This document shows positions 35,897 through 43,897 of a stretch of 64,000 nucleotides of DNA, in pieces. Source of the stretch: Bizionia saleffrena (GTDB lineage: Bacteria; Bacteroidota; Bacteroidia; Flavobacteriales; Flavobacteriaceae); NCBI RefSeq assembly GCF_008086175.1, contig NZ_VSKM01000007.1:124001-188000 (forward strand), in the 5' to 3' direction. A program made the translations under genes and the position numbers. The notes under the pieces are model-generated. The model searched no databases and had not been told where the DNA came from. It saw nothing but the letters and a program-made list of their open reading frames with translations. The stretch's first letter is position 1. The number at the start of each line of letters is the position of its first letter.

Positions 35897-37168
35897 ATGA
35901 ACATTTTAATTCTTGGTTCTGGCGGAAGAGAACACACAATTGCTTGGAAAATCGCACAAAGTGCAAAGTGTAAACATTTATTTGTAGCACCTGGAAATTC
36001 AGGGACTTCAGAAATTGCGACTAATGTGCCGCTTTCTGTTACCGATTTCGGGGCTATAAAAGACGTCGTCCTTAAAAACGATATTAAAATGGTGATTGTA
36101 GGGCCAGAAGATCCTTTGGTGTTAGGGGTTCATGATTTCTTTTTAGCGGACGCGCAACTCAAGAACGTGGCGGTTATTGGACCACAAAAAGCAGCCGCCG
36201 AATTAGAAGGGAGTAAAGAGTTTGCTAAAAAGTTTTTATTTAGACATAACATACCAACAGCCGCTTACCAGAGTTTTGATGCCACTACCGTTGAAGCGGG
36301 GTGCGACTTTTTAGAAACGCTTAAACCACCGTATGTTTTAAAAGCAGACGGGTTAGCAGCCGGAAAAGGCGTGCTTATTTTAAAGGATCTTGAAGAGGCT
36401 AAAACCGAACTAAAAGCAATGCTTGTAGATGCCAAATTTGGAACGGCAAGTACCAAAGTGGTTATTGAAGAGTTTTTAGACGGGATAGAATTAAGTTGTT
36501 TTGTGCTAACCGACGGTAAAAACTATAAGATTTTACCTACGGCGAAAGATTATAAACGTATTGGAGAAGGGGATACGGGATTAAACACTGGAGGAATGGG
36601 AGCCATTTCTCCAGTGCCATTTGCCGATAACGAGTTTATGTCTAAAATAAAGGAACGCGTGGTAATACCCACCATTAACGGACTCCAAAAAGACAACTTA
36701 CCGTATAAAGGCTTTGTATTTATTGGTCTAATTAAAGTTGGAAATGATCCATTTGTAATAGAATATAATGTGCGCTTGGGAGACCCTGAGACCGAAGTGG
36801 TGTTACCGCGTTTAAAGAATGATTTAGTAGAGGTGTTTCAAGCAGTTGCGAGCCAAACGCTAAATGACATCACTATTGATATCGATGATAGAGCGGCAAC
36901 AACAGTTATGTTGGTGTCTGGAGGGTATCCTGAAGCTTACGAAAAAGGAAAAGAAATAACAGGCTTAGAAAACATTGAAGGGTCTTTAGTGTTTCATGCG
37001 GGTGCAAATTTAAAAGAGGGTAAAGTGGTAACGTCTGGCGGACGTGTAATGGCAGTTACAAGCTTTGGAAAGACCTACCAAGAGGCCATAAAAAAATCTT
37101 ACCAGAATATAGATAAACTACATTTTGATAAGATGAATTATCGTAAGGATATAGGTTTCGATTTATAA
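35897..37168 (+). CDS. purD: Phosphoribosylamine-glycine ligase (GAR synthetase)
   Basis: The second step of de novo purine synthesis: ATP-dependent joining of phosphoribosylamine and glycine. The protein (423 aa) starts MNILILGSGGREHTIAWK, the PurD signature. It carries the ATP-grasp segments KADGLAAGKGV, EEFLDGIELS and NTGGMGAISP, with metal-binding EYNVRLGDPETE. It is a complete single-copy enzyme with its own -7 element. Confidence 0.97.
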   Translation: MNILILGSGGREHTIAWKIAQSAKCKHLFVAPGNSGTSEIATNVPLSVTDFGAIKDVVLKNDIKMVIVGPEDPLVLGVHDFFLADAQLKNVAVIGPQKAAAELEGSKEFAKKFLFRHNIPTAAYQSFDATTVEAGCDFLETLKPPYVLKADGLAAGKGVLILKDLEEAKTELKAMLVDAKFGTASTKVVIEEFLDGIELSCFVLTDGKNYKILPTAKDYKRIGEGDTGLNTGGMGAISPVPFADNEFMSKIKERVVIPTINGLQKDNLPYKGFVFIGLIKVGNDPFVIEYNVRLGDPETEVVLPRLKNDLVEVFQAVASQTLNDITIDIDDRAATTVMLVSGGYPEAYEKGKEITGLENIEGSLVFHAGANLKEGKVVTSGGRVMAVTSFGKTYQEAIKKSYQNIDKLHFDKMNYRKDIGFDL

Positions 37169-37186
37169 GAAACCTATCGCTTTAAT

Positions 37187-37414
37187 TTATAAAAAGGAGT
37201 GAGAAGATACCGATTTATCTTCTTCGTTATTATCACTATGTTTTTTCAATTGAAGCATCCAGTATACGACCGCGACAGCAGCGATTACTATAAAGATCCA
37301 AGAAAATAAATTTGCGATCCACCAGTTCTCTAATTCTATTGTTGCTAAGGCATCAAATGGAACAAGCGCTACATTTACAAAAAAATCCTGAATGGCATAA
37401 AAAAAATCTTTCAT
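37187..37414 (-). CDS. DUF6341-like small membrane protein
   Basis: A 75-aa protein starting at ATG 37414. The frame is open further upstream to 37522, but that part overlaps the start of the + strand neighbour and does not fit the family. It has an amphipathic N-terminus (FFYAIQDFFV), the ELENWWIANLFSWIF motif leading into one TM helix and a charged tail ending SSHSFL. Recalled as a flavobacterial family placed between purD and upp; function unknown. Confidence 0.75.
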   Translation of the reverse strand: MKDFFYAIQDFFVNVALVPFDALATIELENWWIANLFSWIFIVIAAVAVVYWMLQLKKHSDNNEEDKSVSSHSFL

Positions 37415-37454
37415 CTGTCTTATATTTATAAGTACAAAAATACAAAAACTGCTT

Positions 37455-38378
37455 ATGATTACAAGTTTTTTTAGTAAATCAAAACCAATTAATTTTTTAA
37501 TTGTATTTCTTATATCTTTCATAGCCTTATTAACAGCTGTTTTTAAATACGAATCGGGGGCTTTTACGCTTGAGCGAATAGTAAAATTAGGCCTTGTTTT
37601 CGGGGTGTCTTACGTGTCCATTTTAGTCGTTGATTTTATAGTAACTAAGAATTCCTTAACCGGAAAAAGTAATTACGAAATACTCTTATATAGCTTGTTT
37701 TTGCTATTAGTACCCCAGGTTTTTACCAATCAAGAAGTGTTATTTTCTAATCTTTTAATCCTGCTTGCAATACGCCGTATTGTAAGTATAAGAACCCAAA
37801 AAGAGGTAATTAAAAAATTGTTTGATGCCGGATTTTTGGTGGCCTTGGCAAGCTTAATTTATTTCTGGGCTGCACTGTTTTTTATCGTTATTCTTTTGGC
37901 ATTATTCTTTTTTTCGGAGCAACGTTTAAAAAACTGGTTGGTACCTTTTGTGGGGTTTTCTGCGGTAATTGTAGTCGCTATTACAGCTTCCGTAGTGTTT
38001 AACGATACGCTTTATGGCTATTTAACCCTAGCGCCTCAAGTAGATTTTGATTTAAGTCATTACAATTCCATTCAATTTATGGTAGCAATCACCGTACTAT
38101 TATCGTTTGGTTTATGGTCTTCTATCTTTTATTTGAAAGACTTAAATACGAAAACAGGAACCTTTAAACCAGCTTATAAAGTGGTGTTTGTAAGTTGTCT
38201 AGTAGCAGCGGCTATTTTAATTATTGCACCCAATAAAGACGGAAGCGAATTTGTATTTCTCTTTGCACCATTATCGGTGGTCATCACCAATTACATAGAA
38301 ACCATCGCAGATAAATTGTTTAAAGATTTATTTGTTATTGTACTCTTTATAATTCCCTTTTTATTGTTAGTGTTGTAG
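37455..38378 (+). CDS. DUF6427-like polytopic membrane protein
   Basis: A 307-aa protein with about 8-9 TM helices and short loops, beginning MITSFFSKSKPINFL. Recalled as the DUF6427 family of flavobacteria. No transport or catalytic motif is evident. Its 3' end overlaps the 3' end of upp by 12 nt in convergent arrangement, so antisense interference is possible. The order purD, small membrane protein, this gene, upp is recalled as conserved in relatives. Confidence 0.75.
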   Translation: MITSFFSKSKPINFLIVFLISFIALLTAVFKYESGAFTLERIVKLGLVFGVSYVSILVVDFIVTKNSLTGKSNYEILLYSLFLLLVPQVFTNQEVLFSNLLILLAIRRIVSIRTQKEVIKKLFDAGFLVALASLIYFWAALFFIVILLALFFFSEQRLKNWLVPFVGFSAVIVVAITASVVFNDTLYGYLTLAPQVDFDLSHYNSIQFMVAITVLLSFGLWSSIFYLKDLNTKTGTFKPAYKVVFVSCLVAAAILIIAPNKDGSEFVFLFAPLSVVITNYIETIADKLFKDLFVIVLFIIPFLLLVL

Positions 38379-39026
38379 TTTTTTACCGAAAGCCAAATCG
38401 CCAGCATCGCCCAAGCCAGGAACAATATAGCCGTTGTCGTCTAGGGCTGGATCTACTGCCGAAATCCATAAATGGGTATCGTCCGGAAAGTGTTCTGACA
38501 CAAAATCAATGCCTTCTTGTGCGCCAATTACAGCGACCAAATGAATATGTTTAGGGGTTCCAAAAGGTTGTAAAGCTTCAAAAGTAGCGCGTAATGATTG
38601 CCCGGTAGCAATCATAGGATCGGCTAAAATTAAAGTTTTGCCTTCCAAATCTGGACACGCTAAATATTCGACTATAATTTCGAAAGATTCAGGGTTTTTT
38701 AAATGGTGTCTATACGCCGAAATAAAGGCGTTTTCTGCGGTATCAAAGTAATTTAATAAGCCATTATGAAGTGGTACTCCTGCCCTTAAAATGGAACACA
38801 ACACAATGTCATTATCTATAAGTGGTATGGTCGATGCGCCCAAAGGGGTCGTAATGGTTTGATTGTTATATTGAAACGTTTTACTCATTTCGTAGCTTAA
38901 AATTTCGCCGATACGTTCAATATTTCTTCTAAAACGCATACTGTCTTTTTGAACGGTCACCTCTCGTAATTCTGAAATAAACGTGTTAAGGACAGAGTTT
39001 TGTAAAGCAATATTGTGAACAATCAT
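38367..39026 (-). CDS. upp: Uracil phosphoribosyltransferase
   Basis: Salvages uracil with PRPP to form UMP. The 219-aa protein has the PRPP-binding motif DPMIATGQSLRATF and the C-terminal uracil-binding segment YIVPGLGDAGDLAFG. CSILRAGVPLHNGLL is the other family motif. The promoter lies about 22 nt upstream. The 3' end runs 12 nt into the convergent DUF6427-like gene. Confidence 0.95.
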   Translation of the reverse strand: MIVHNIALQNSVLNTFISELREVTVQKDSMRFRRNIERIGEILSYEMSKTFQYNNQTITTPLGASTIPLIDNDIVLCSILRAGVPLHNGLLNYFDTAENAFISAYRHHLKNPESFEIIVEYLACPDLEGKTLILADPMIATGQSLRATFEALQPFGTPKHIHLVAVIGAQEGIDFVSEHFPDDTHLWISAVDPALDDNGYIVPGLGDAGDLAFGKKLQH

Positions 39027-39048
39027 AAAAAAAGGGTTTAAGAGAACG

Positions 39049-39056
39049 CAAAGTTA
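39049..39056 (-). promoter_or_regulatory. -7 element of upp
   Basis: On the minus strand this reads TAACTTTG followed by C, an exact TAnnTTTG match 22 nt before the upp ATG. No clear -33 box. Confidence 0.55.
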
Positions 39057-39410
39057 GGTATTTCTAATGATATAGACTTAATGCGAAAAATGTAAAAAGC
39101 CTTCAAAATTTTAGTTAATAGTGTTGTGCTATTTTGTCTGTTTTGAGCGCCGTCTAGTCCTCAATAGTATACCTTTTGAAGGTCAGGAGTGTATGCGGAC
39201 AGTTAATTGCGTAAGTGTTTAAAAAATTAATCATCTAAGGTTTGGTAAAACATTATTAAATTAAAAAAAAGTGTTTTACTGGCCTATCGGAAATCTATCG
39301 TAAAATTTGAAATGAATACGCCTTAAAATTTCAGACTGTTTGAGCAATCGATACAGAGGCGTCAGGCACTATTATACTGGCTGGGCTTTGATATTTAGTT
39401 GTACAATGAA

Positions 39411-39477
39411 AAATTTAGATAGCGGTTCGTAAGTCTAGATTTTTATGGTTACTTTTTTCAGCAATGGAAAAAAGTAA
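39411..39477 (+). repeat. Dispersed hairpin-bearing repeat, copy B
   Basis: Inverted copy of 34153-34220. Its 3' part is a perfect 10-bp stem, TTACTTTTTT (39449-39458) with AAAAAAGTAA (39468-39477), around CAGCAATGG. One frame through it reads SRFLWLLFSAMEKSN; copy A reads PRFLWLLF then stop. That suggests a repeat family which can tag the ends of open frames. Confidence 0.7.
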
Positions 39478-39660
39478 TACTATAAATACTAAGAAAGTTA
39501 TTAGGTATTAAAAGTTAAGCTATAGTGCGCTCGCACCTTCAAAAATATAAGAGATAAACAAAAGCTTTTGCTTTGACGCCTTTGCTAAGTAGTTCGCTAT
39601 GATATTCTATTGGGTAAATATCACTAGTGTTGCGCGTAAAAAACAGAAAATGAATACCAA

Positions 39661-39729
39661 ATTTTGAATACCCGCAGAGTGGCTAAGCTTAATTATCTTA
39701 TTTTATTTGCTTAGATTTGTATTCAAAAT
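39661..39729 (+). promoter_or_regulatory. Promoter of the DUF4254-GT9 operon within a nested inverted repeat
   Basis: The -7 element TAGATTTG (39712-39719) lies 19 nt before ATG 39739. It sits inside a nested dyad: outer arms ATTTTGAATAC (39661-39671) and GTATTCAAAAT (39719-39729) are perfect, and inner arms CTAAGC (39683-39688) and GCTTAG (39709-39714) also pair. The dyad could be a paired operator or a cruciform. Confidence 0.55.
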
Positions 39730-39738
39730 AAGGCAACA

Positions 39739-40350
39739 ATGAACTTTACAAGCAAAGCAAATTCAATACTTCAAGAGGTAATTAATACCTATCACGTTGT
39801 AAATACTGTAGACCAACCGTTTACTAATATATACGATGAAAAAGACCAATTAATAGAGCACTTACTATATAGAAAATGTTGGATAGATACCGTGCAATGG
39901 CATTATGAAGACATTATTAGGGATCCACAAATAGATCCAGTTGCGGCATTAACGTTGAAACGTAAAATTGATGCGTCAAATCAGGACAGAACCGATATGG
40001 TGGAGTATATTGATGGTTATTTCTTAAAGAAGTTTGCCAATATAACACCTAAAGATTCAGCTAAAATCAACTCTGAAAGTCCGGCTTGGGCAATCGATAG
40101 ACTGTCTATATTAGCCTTGAAAATTTATCACATGAATGAAGAAGTAGAGCGTAAAGATGCTTCTGAAGCACATAGTGCTGCCTGCCATAAAAAACTTACT
40201 GTGTTGTTAGAGCAACGTGCAGATTTAAATATAGCAATCGATGATCTATTACAAGATATAGAATCTGGCGATAAATATATGAAGGTGTACAAACAAATGA
40301 AAATGTACAACGACGACGAATTAAACCCTGTTTTAAGAGGGCAGAAATAA
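39739..40350 (+). CDS. DUF4254 family protein
   Basis: A 203-aa all-helical soluble protein of a Bacteroidota family found beside GT9 heptosyltransferase-like genes. Trp- and charged-residue-rich helices (KCWIDTVQWHYEDIIRDP) fit DUF4254. No catalytic motif is known to me. It shares a promoter with the GT9 gene 28 nt downstream, which suggests a role in lipopolysaccharide core assembly. Confidence 0.8.
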   Translation: MNFTSKANSILQEVINTYHVVNTVDQPFTNIYDEKDQLIEHLLYRKCWIDTVQWHYEDIIRDPQIDPVAALTLKRKIDASNQDRTDMVEYIDGYFLKKFANITPKDSAKINSESPAWAIDRLSILALKIYHMNEEVERKDASEAHSAACHKKLTVLLEQRADLNIAIDDLLQDIESGDKYMKVYKQMKMYNDDELNPVLRGQK

Positions 40351-40378
40351 AACTCTTTTAATACTATTTAGAAACGAG

Positions 40379-41398
40379 ATGTCTACACAACCAAAGCATA
40401 TTTTAGTAATAAGACTCTCTGCTATGGGAGATGTTGCAATGGCCGTACCGGTTTTGCGTGCATTTACCGAGCAACACCCGCAAGTGAGGCTTACCGTGTT
40501 AACACGAGCGTTTTTTAAGCCGTTTTTTAAAGACTTAAAACAAGTCACCGTTTATGCACCTAATTTAAAAGGGAAACATAAGGGTGTTTTAGGAATGTAT
40601 GCATTGGCGAAAGAATTAAAAACGCTAGATATTGATGCCGTAGCCGATGTACACAACGTATTGCGTAGTAAATTGTTAAAATGGTTTTTAAAAGGACTTC
40701 CGTTTAAGCAAATTGATAAAGGGCGTAAAGAAAAAGAAGCACTAATAAAAGGGACTGCCGTTAAGCAATTAAAAACGACGCACGAGCGTTACGCCGATGT
40801 GTTTCGTGCGTTAGGGTTTGACTTAGACTTAAGTGCGCCTACTTTTCCAGATAGTAAGAATTTAAGCGGAAACGCTTTAGCGCTTATCGGGAACGATTCA
40901 AATAAGTGGATTGGGATTGCTCCTTTTGCACAGTACGACTCTAAAATGTATCCTATCGATTTAATGGAGGACGTCATTACTGTTCTTTCTAAACAACACA
41001 CCGTTTTGTTATTTGGTGGCGGTAAGGATGAAATAAGCCTTTTAAATGCCTTGGAGAGCAAATACGATAATGTTATAAATGTTGCTGGAAAACTAACCTT
41101 TACAGAAGAGTTAGATGTTATTTCTAATACCGATGTAATGTTGGCTATGGATTCTGGTAATGCGCATATCGCCGCAATGTTAGGTAAAAAAGTAGTGACG
41201 GTATGGAATGTAACGCATCCGTTTGCAGGTTTTGCACCATTTAATCAACCGGCAAGTAATAGTTTACTGGCTAATCGAGAAGAATTCCCCCTAATACCGA
41301 CGTCCGTATATGGTAATAAATATCCGGAAGGTTACGAAAAAGCCGCGAGAAGTATTCGACCTAAAGACATTATCGCTACAATAAACACTTTACTATAA
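40379..41398 (+). CDS. Glycosyltransferase family 9 (heptosyltransferase-like)
   Basis: A 339-aa GT-B enzyme resembling WaaC/WaaF, acting in lipopolysaccharide core synthesis. The N-terminus (ILVIRLSAMGDVAMAVPVLRAF) is the GT9 signature. The donor site includes LLFGGGKDE and MLAMDSGNAHIAAMLGKKVVTVW. The sugar donor in flavobacteria need not be heptose. A bidirectional terminator follows. Confidence 0.9.
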   Translation: MSTQPKHILVIRLSAMGDVAMAVPVLRAFTEQHPQVRLTVLTRAFFKPFFKDLKQVTVYAPNLKGKHKGVLGMYALAKELKTLDIDAVADVHNVLRSKLLKWFLKGLPFKQIDKGRKEKEALIKGTAVKQLKTTHERYADVFRALGFDLDLSAPTFPDSKNLSGNALALIGNDSNKWIGIAPFAQYDSKMYPIDLMEDVITVLSKQHTVLLFGGGKDEISLLNALESKYDNVINVAGKLTFTEELDVISNTDVMLAMDSGNAHIAAMLGKKVVTVWNVTHPFAGFAPFNQPASNSLLANREEFPLIPTSVYGNKYPEGYEKAARSIRPKDIIATINTLL

Positions 41399-41551
41399 AC
41401 TAGTATTGGCCGATTATAGGGAGCAGACCACATGTCTTTTAAGAATAAAGAACTAAGAATTAATTAGAAACGGTCTGAACGGTCTGAAAAACAGAAAGGC
41501 GCGAAGAAAAATCCCTCACTATCTTTTTAAAACCAGTGATGATAACCAAAT

Positions 41552-41580
41552 AAAAAGCTCCGTAAATTACGGAGCTTTTT
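41552..41580. terminator. Bidirectional rho-independent terminator
   Basis: AAAAAGCTCCGTAA (41552-41565) pairs with TTACGGAGCTTTTT (41567-41580). The A-run before and T-run after serve both the GT9 gene and the convergent reductase gene. Confidence 0.9.
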
Positions 41581-41610
41581 ATTTTTATAGGAGATTACTA
41601 AAACGCATTA

Positions 41611-42669
41611 TTATACATCATCATAATCTACCGTTATTGTTGCCGTGTCGGGATGTGCTTGACAGGTTAATATTAAGCCTTCGGCAACTTCACCATCAGT
41701 TAAAATATTGTTTTTTCGCATCGTTGCTTTGCCCTCAGTTACTCTAGCGATACAACTACTGCAAATACCTCCTTGACAAGAATAAGGAGCATCTAGGTCA
41801 TTGTCTAACGCCGCTTCAAGTATGGTTTGCTTTTTTTGCATAGTAAAGGTAGCCTCTTCATCGTCAACAATAACTTTAATCGTAGCGTTACCGTCGCTTA
41901 CGGTTTCCGGCGTCGCTACATCGGCAGATTTTGCAGCCTTAAACAATTCGTAATGAATACGGTCGCTAGGTGTGTTATGCTCAATTAACACATCTCTTAC
42001 GGTATGGATCATCGCTTCTGGTCCGCATAAATAATAAGCATCAACATCAATATGTTTATGCTTGTTTTTCATAACGTAGTTTACCGTGCTTTTTTCAATA
42101 CGACCAAAGATAGCATCCTCTTCATCGGCTTGACTAAACACAAACTGAATATCAAATCGGTTTTTATATTGGTGATGTAAGTCTAATAATTCCTGAAGGA
42201 AAATAGTGTCTTCCGTTGTTTTATTACCGTACACTAAAATAACTTTACTGTGCACCTCTTCTTCCAAAGCGCTTTTAATAATACTTAAAATAGGAGTAAT
42301 GCCACTTCCAGCAGCAAATAAGGCGATGTTTTTAGTTATTTTATCGTTCGGCTTAAAATTAAAACGCCCTTTTGGTGGGGCGACATCTAGTATGTCACCT
42401 TCTTTTAAGGTGCTATTTACATAGGCGGAAAAGGTACCGTCTTCAACTTTTTTAATGGCTACTTTTATGTCGCCACTTTTTGGAGACGAACACATCGAGT
42501 AATCTCTTCTAATTTCTTTTCCGTTAATCGTCGTTTTTAAAGTAATGTATTGTCCAGCGATAAAGGAAAACGTGTCTTTTAAAGTCTCTGGTATCGAAAA
42601 ACTTAAAGTAACGCAGTGCGCGGTCTCTCTGTGTATGTTTTTTATTGAAAGGTTATGAAATTGCGACAT
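41611..42669 (-). CDS. Ferredoxin-NADP reductase-type oxidoreductase with C-terminal 2Fe-2S domain (PaaE-like)
   Basis: A 352-aa flavoprotein that passes electrons between NAD(P)H, FAD and a plant-type 2Fe-2S centre. The FAD motif is RRDYSMCS, the NAD(P) site AAGSGITPILSI and CGPEAMIH. The ferredoxin ligands are C298, C303, C306 and C336. The domain order FAD-NAD-2Fe-2S is that of PaaE, but no paaABCD genes lie nearby, so its partner is unknown. It is divergent from the PadR gene. Confidence 0.9.
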   Translation of the reverse strand: MSQFHNLSIKNIHRETAHCVTLSFSIPETLKDTFSFIAGQYITLKTTINGKEIRRDYSMCSSPKSGDIKVAIKKVEDGTFSAYVNSTLKEGDILDVAPPKGRFNFKPNDKITKNIALFAAGSGITPILSIIKSALEEEVHSKVILVYGNKTTEDTIFLQELLDLHHQYKNRFDIQFVFSQADEEDAIFGRIEKSTVNYVMKNKHKHIDVDAYYLCGPEAMIHTVRDVLIEHNTPSDRIHYELFKAAKSADVATPETVSDGNATIKVIVDDEEATFTMQKKQTILEAALDNDLDAPYSCQGGICSSCIARVTEGKATMRKNNILTDGEVAEGLILTCQAHPDTATITVDYDDV

Positions 42670-42685
42670 AGTTTTTATTTTAATA

Positions 42686-42693
42686 CAAAAATA
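42686..42693 (-). promoter_or_regulatory. -7 element of the reductase gene
   Basis: On the minus strand this reads TATTTTTG, an exact TAnnTTTG match, 16 nt before ATG 42669. Confidence 0.5.
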
Positions 42694-42762
42694 GTGAAGC
42701 CCATTTAGTTTATACTTTAAATTTTAAAAAAAATGCACCTCAACTTCATGCCTAAGAAAATT

Positions 42763-42775
42763 ATGTATACATTTA
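42763..42775 (+). promoter_or_regulatory. Putative PadR operator overlapping a -7-like element
   Basis: ATGTATACAT (42763-42772) is a perfect 10-bp palindrome made of ATGT/ACAT half-sites, the half-site type bound by PadR-family regulators, although usually with a wider spacer. It overlaps TACATTTA (42768-42775), a one-mismatch -7 element. The padR ATG lies 10 nt downstream of the palindrome, so autorepression is likely. Confidence 0.5.
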
Positions 42776-42782
42776 TCCTGTA

Positions 42783-43121
42783 ATGGGAAATTCAAAATTA
42801 TATAAAGGAAGTCTTTCAACCATCATTTTAAAGCTTTTAAGTGAGACTGAAAAAATGTATGGTTACGAGATCACACAAAAGGTAAAAATACTTAGTCACG
42901 GCGAATTAACTATTACGGAAGGCGCTTTGTATCCTGCATTGCATAAATTAGAAGCTGAAGGCTTTTTGGAGGTTGAGGTTGTTAAAGTCGATAATAGATT
43001 TCGCAAATATTATAAATTAACAGAAAAAGGTGCTACAGAAACCACGAGTAAGCTTGAGGAATTAAATGATTATATCAAGACTATGCAGGCGTTAATGTCC
43101 CCATCTTTTAATCTGCAATAA
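42783..43121 (+). CDS. PadR family transcriptional regulator
   Basis: A 112-aa winged-helix regulator. It has the PadR core LSTIILKLLSETEKMYGYEI, then LTITEGALYPALHKLEAEGFLEVE (recognition helix and wing) and RKYYKLTEKG. It heads a gene group that ends with an ABC ATPase and its permease-like partner, the common setting for PadR control of transporters. A palindrome at its promoter fits autoregulation. Confidence 0.92.
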   Translation: MGNSKLYKGSLSTIILKLLSETEKMYGYEITQKVKILSHGELTITEGALYPALHKLEAEGFLEVEVVKVDNRFRKYYKLTEKGATETTSKLEELNDYIKTMQALMSPSFNLQ

Positions 43122-43143
43122 AAAATAAATGTAAGTATTCGCT

Positions 43144-43836
43144 ATGAAAATTACAGAACAGCAAATTGAATCACTTTACAAGTTTACTAGGCAGCATTAC
43201 GTTGAGCACTATGATTTACAAACAGAACTTGTTGACCATTTAGCTAACGATATTGAATCGTTTTGGGAAGAAAACCCTAATTTAAGTTTCATTGAAGCCC
43301 GAAATTTAGCCTTTAAAAAATTTGGAGTTTTTGGCTTTATGGATGTTGTAGATAATAAACTAAAGGCGATGAATAAACGTTATGCTAAACTATTATGGGA
43401 CTTTGGAAAAGAGTGGTTTGCTTTGCCTAAAATCGTTATTACCTTAATTATCTTTATCGTTTTTTTAATGTGTTTTAGCTCTCAGTATGGCAGTTATTTT
43501 ATCTATGGAGTTACAGGAGGTATTGCTATTTATAGTCTCGTTAAATTTATAGTGTTAAAACGAAAATTAAAAATAAAGAGAATAAAAACAGGGCGGATTT
43601 GGTTATTAGAAGACCTTATTTTTAACGCTGTAGCTATGAACGTGTTCTTTTTAATAATTCATATACGACCGTCTTTAGAAATAATGGAATCTGCAGGTGT
43701 TATTTCCTGGTCATCTATTGGTTTTGCCTTGTTTTTTACACTGGCCTCAATTTATTCTTATATCTCTTTGAATGTCCTACCTGAAGAGTCAGAGAAATTA
43801 CTAAACCAAGTTTATCCAGAATATAAAATGGTGTAA
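43144..43836 (+). CDS. Membrane protein with an N-terminal helical prefix domain, PadR-associated
   Basis: A 230-aa protein. The first 85 residues are a soluble helical domain (EHYDLQTELVDHLANDIE, then ARNLAFKKFG), similar in style to the prefix domains of PadR-linked permeases (DUF1700/HAAS type). Four TM helices follow (about 97-228). It probably senses or responds with PadR; its exact role is unknown. It starts 22 nt after padR. Confidence 0.65.
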   Translation: MKITEQQIESLYKFTRQHYVEHYDLQTELVDHLANDIESFWEENPNLSFIEARNLAFKKFGVFGFMDVVDNKLKAMNKRYAKLLWDFGKEWFALPKIVITLIIFIVFLMCFSSQYGSYFIYGVTGGIAIYSLVKFIVLKRKLKIKRIKTGRIWLLEDLIFNAVAMNVFFLIIHIRPSLEIMESAGVISWSSIGFALFFTLASIYSYISLNVLPEESEKLLNQVYPEYKMV

Positions 43837-43897
43837 TGTGTAACAAATAAAGCAAAAAACACACTAACCTTAATATAATGCAAACTAATAACCTATT

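Larger units (their letters stand above)
39027..39738. other. 712-bp intergenic region between upp and the DUF4254 gene
   Basis: No gene could be supported. It contains the upp -7 element (39049-39056, minus), dispersed repeat copy B (39411-39477) and a nested inverted repeat around the next promoter (39661-39729). The 39100-39400 part has no long frame and no recognisable homologue and may be relic sequence. Confidence 0.55.

Noticed and set aside
35791-35937. N-terminal extension of the minus-strand CapK-like protein
   Set aside because: The extension overlaps purD and its -7 element on the other strand and reads as hydrophobic non-family sequence; ATG 35790 fits the family better.
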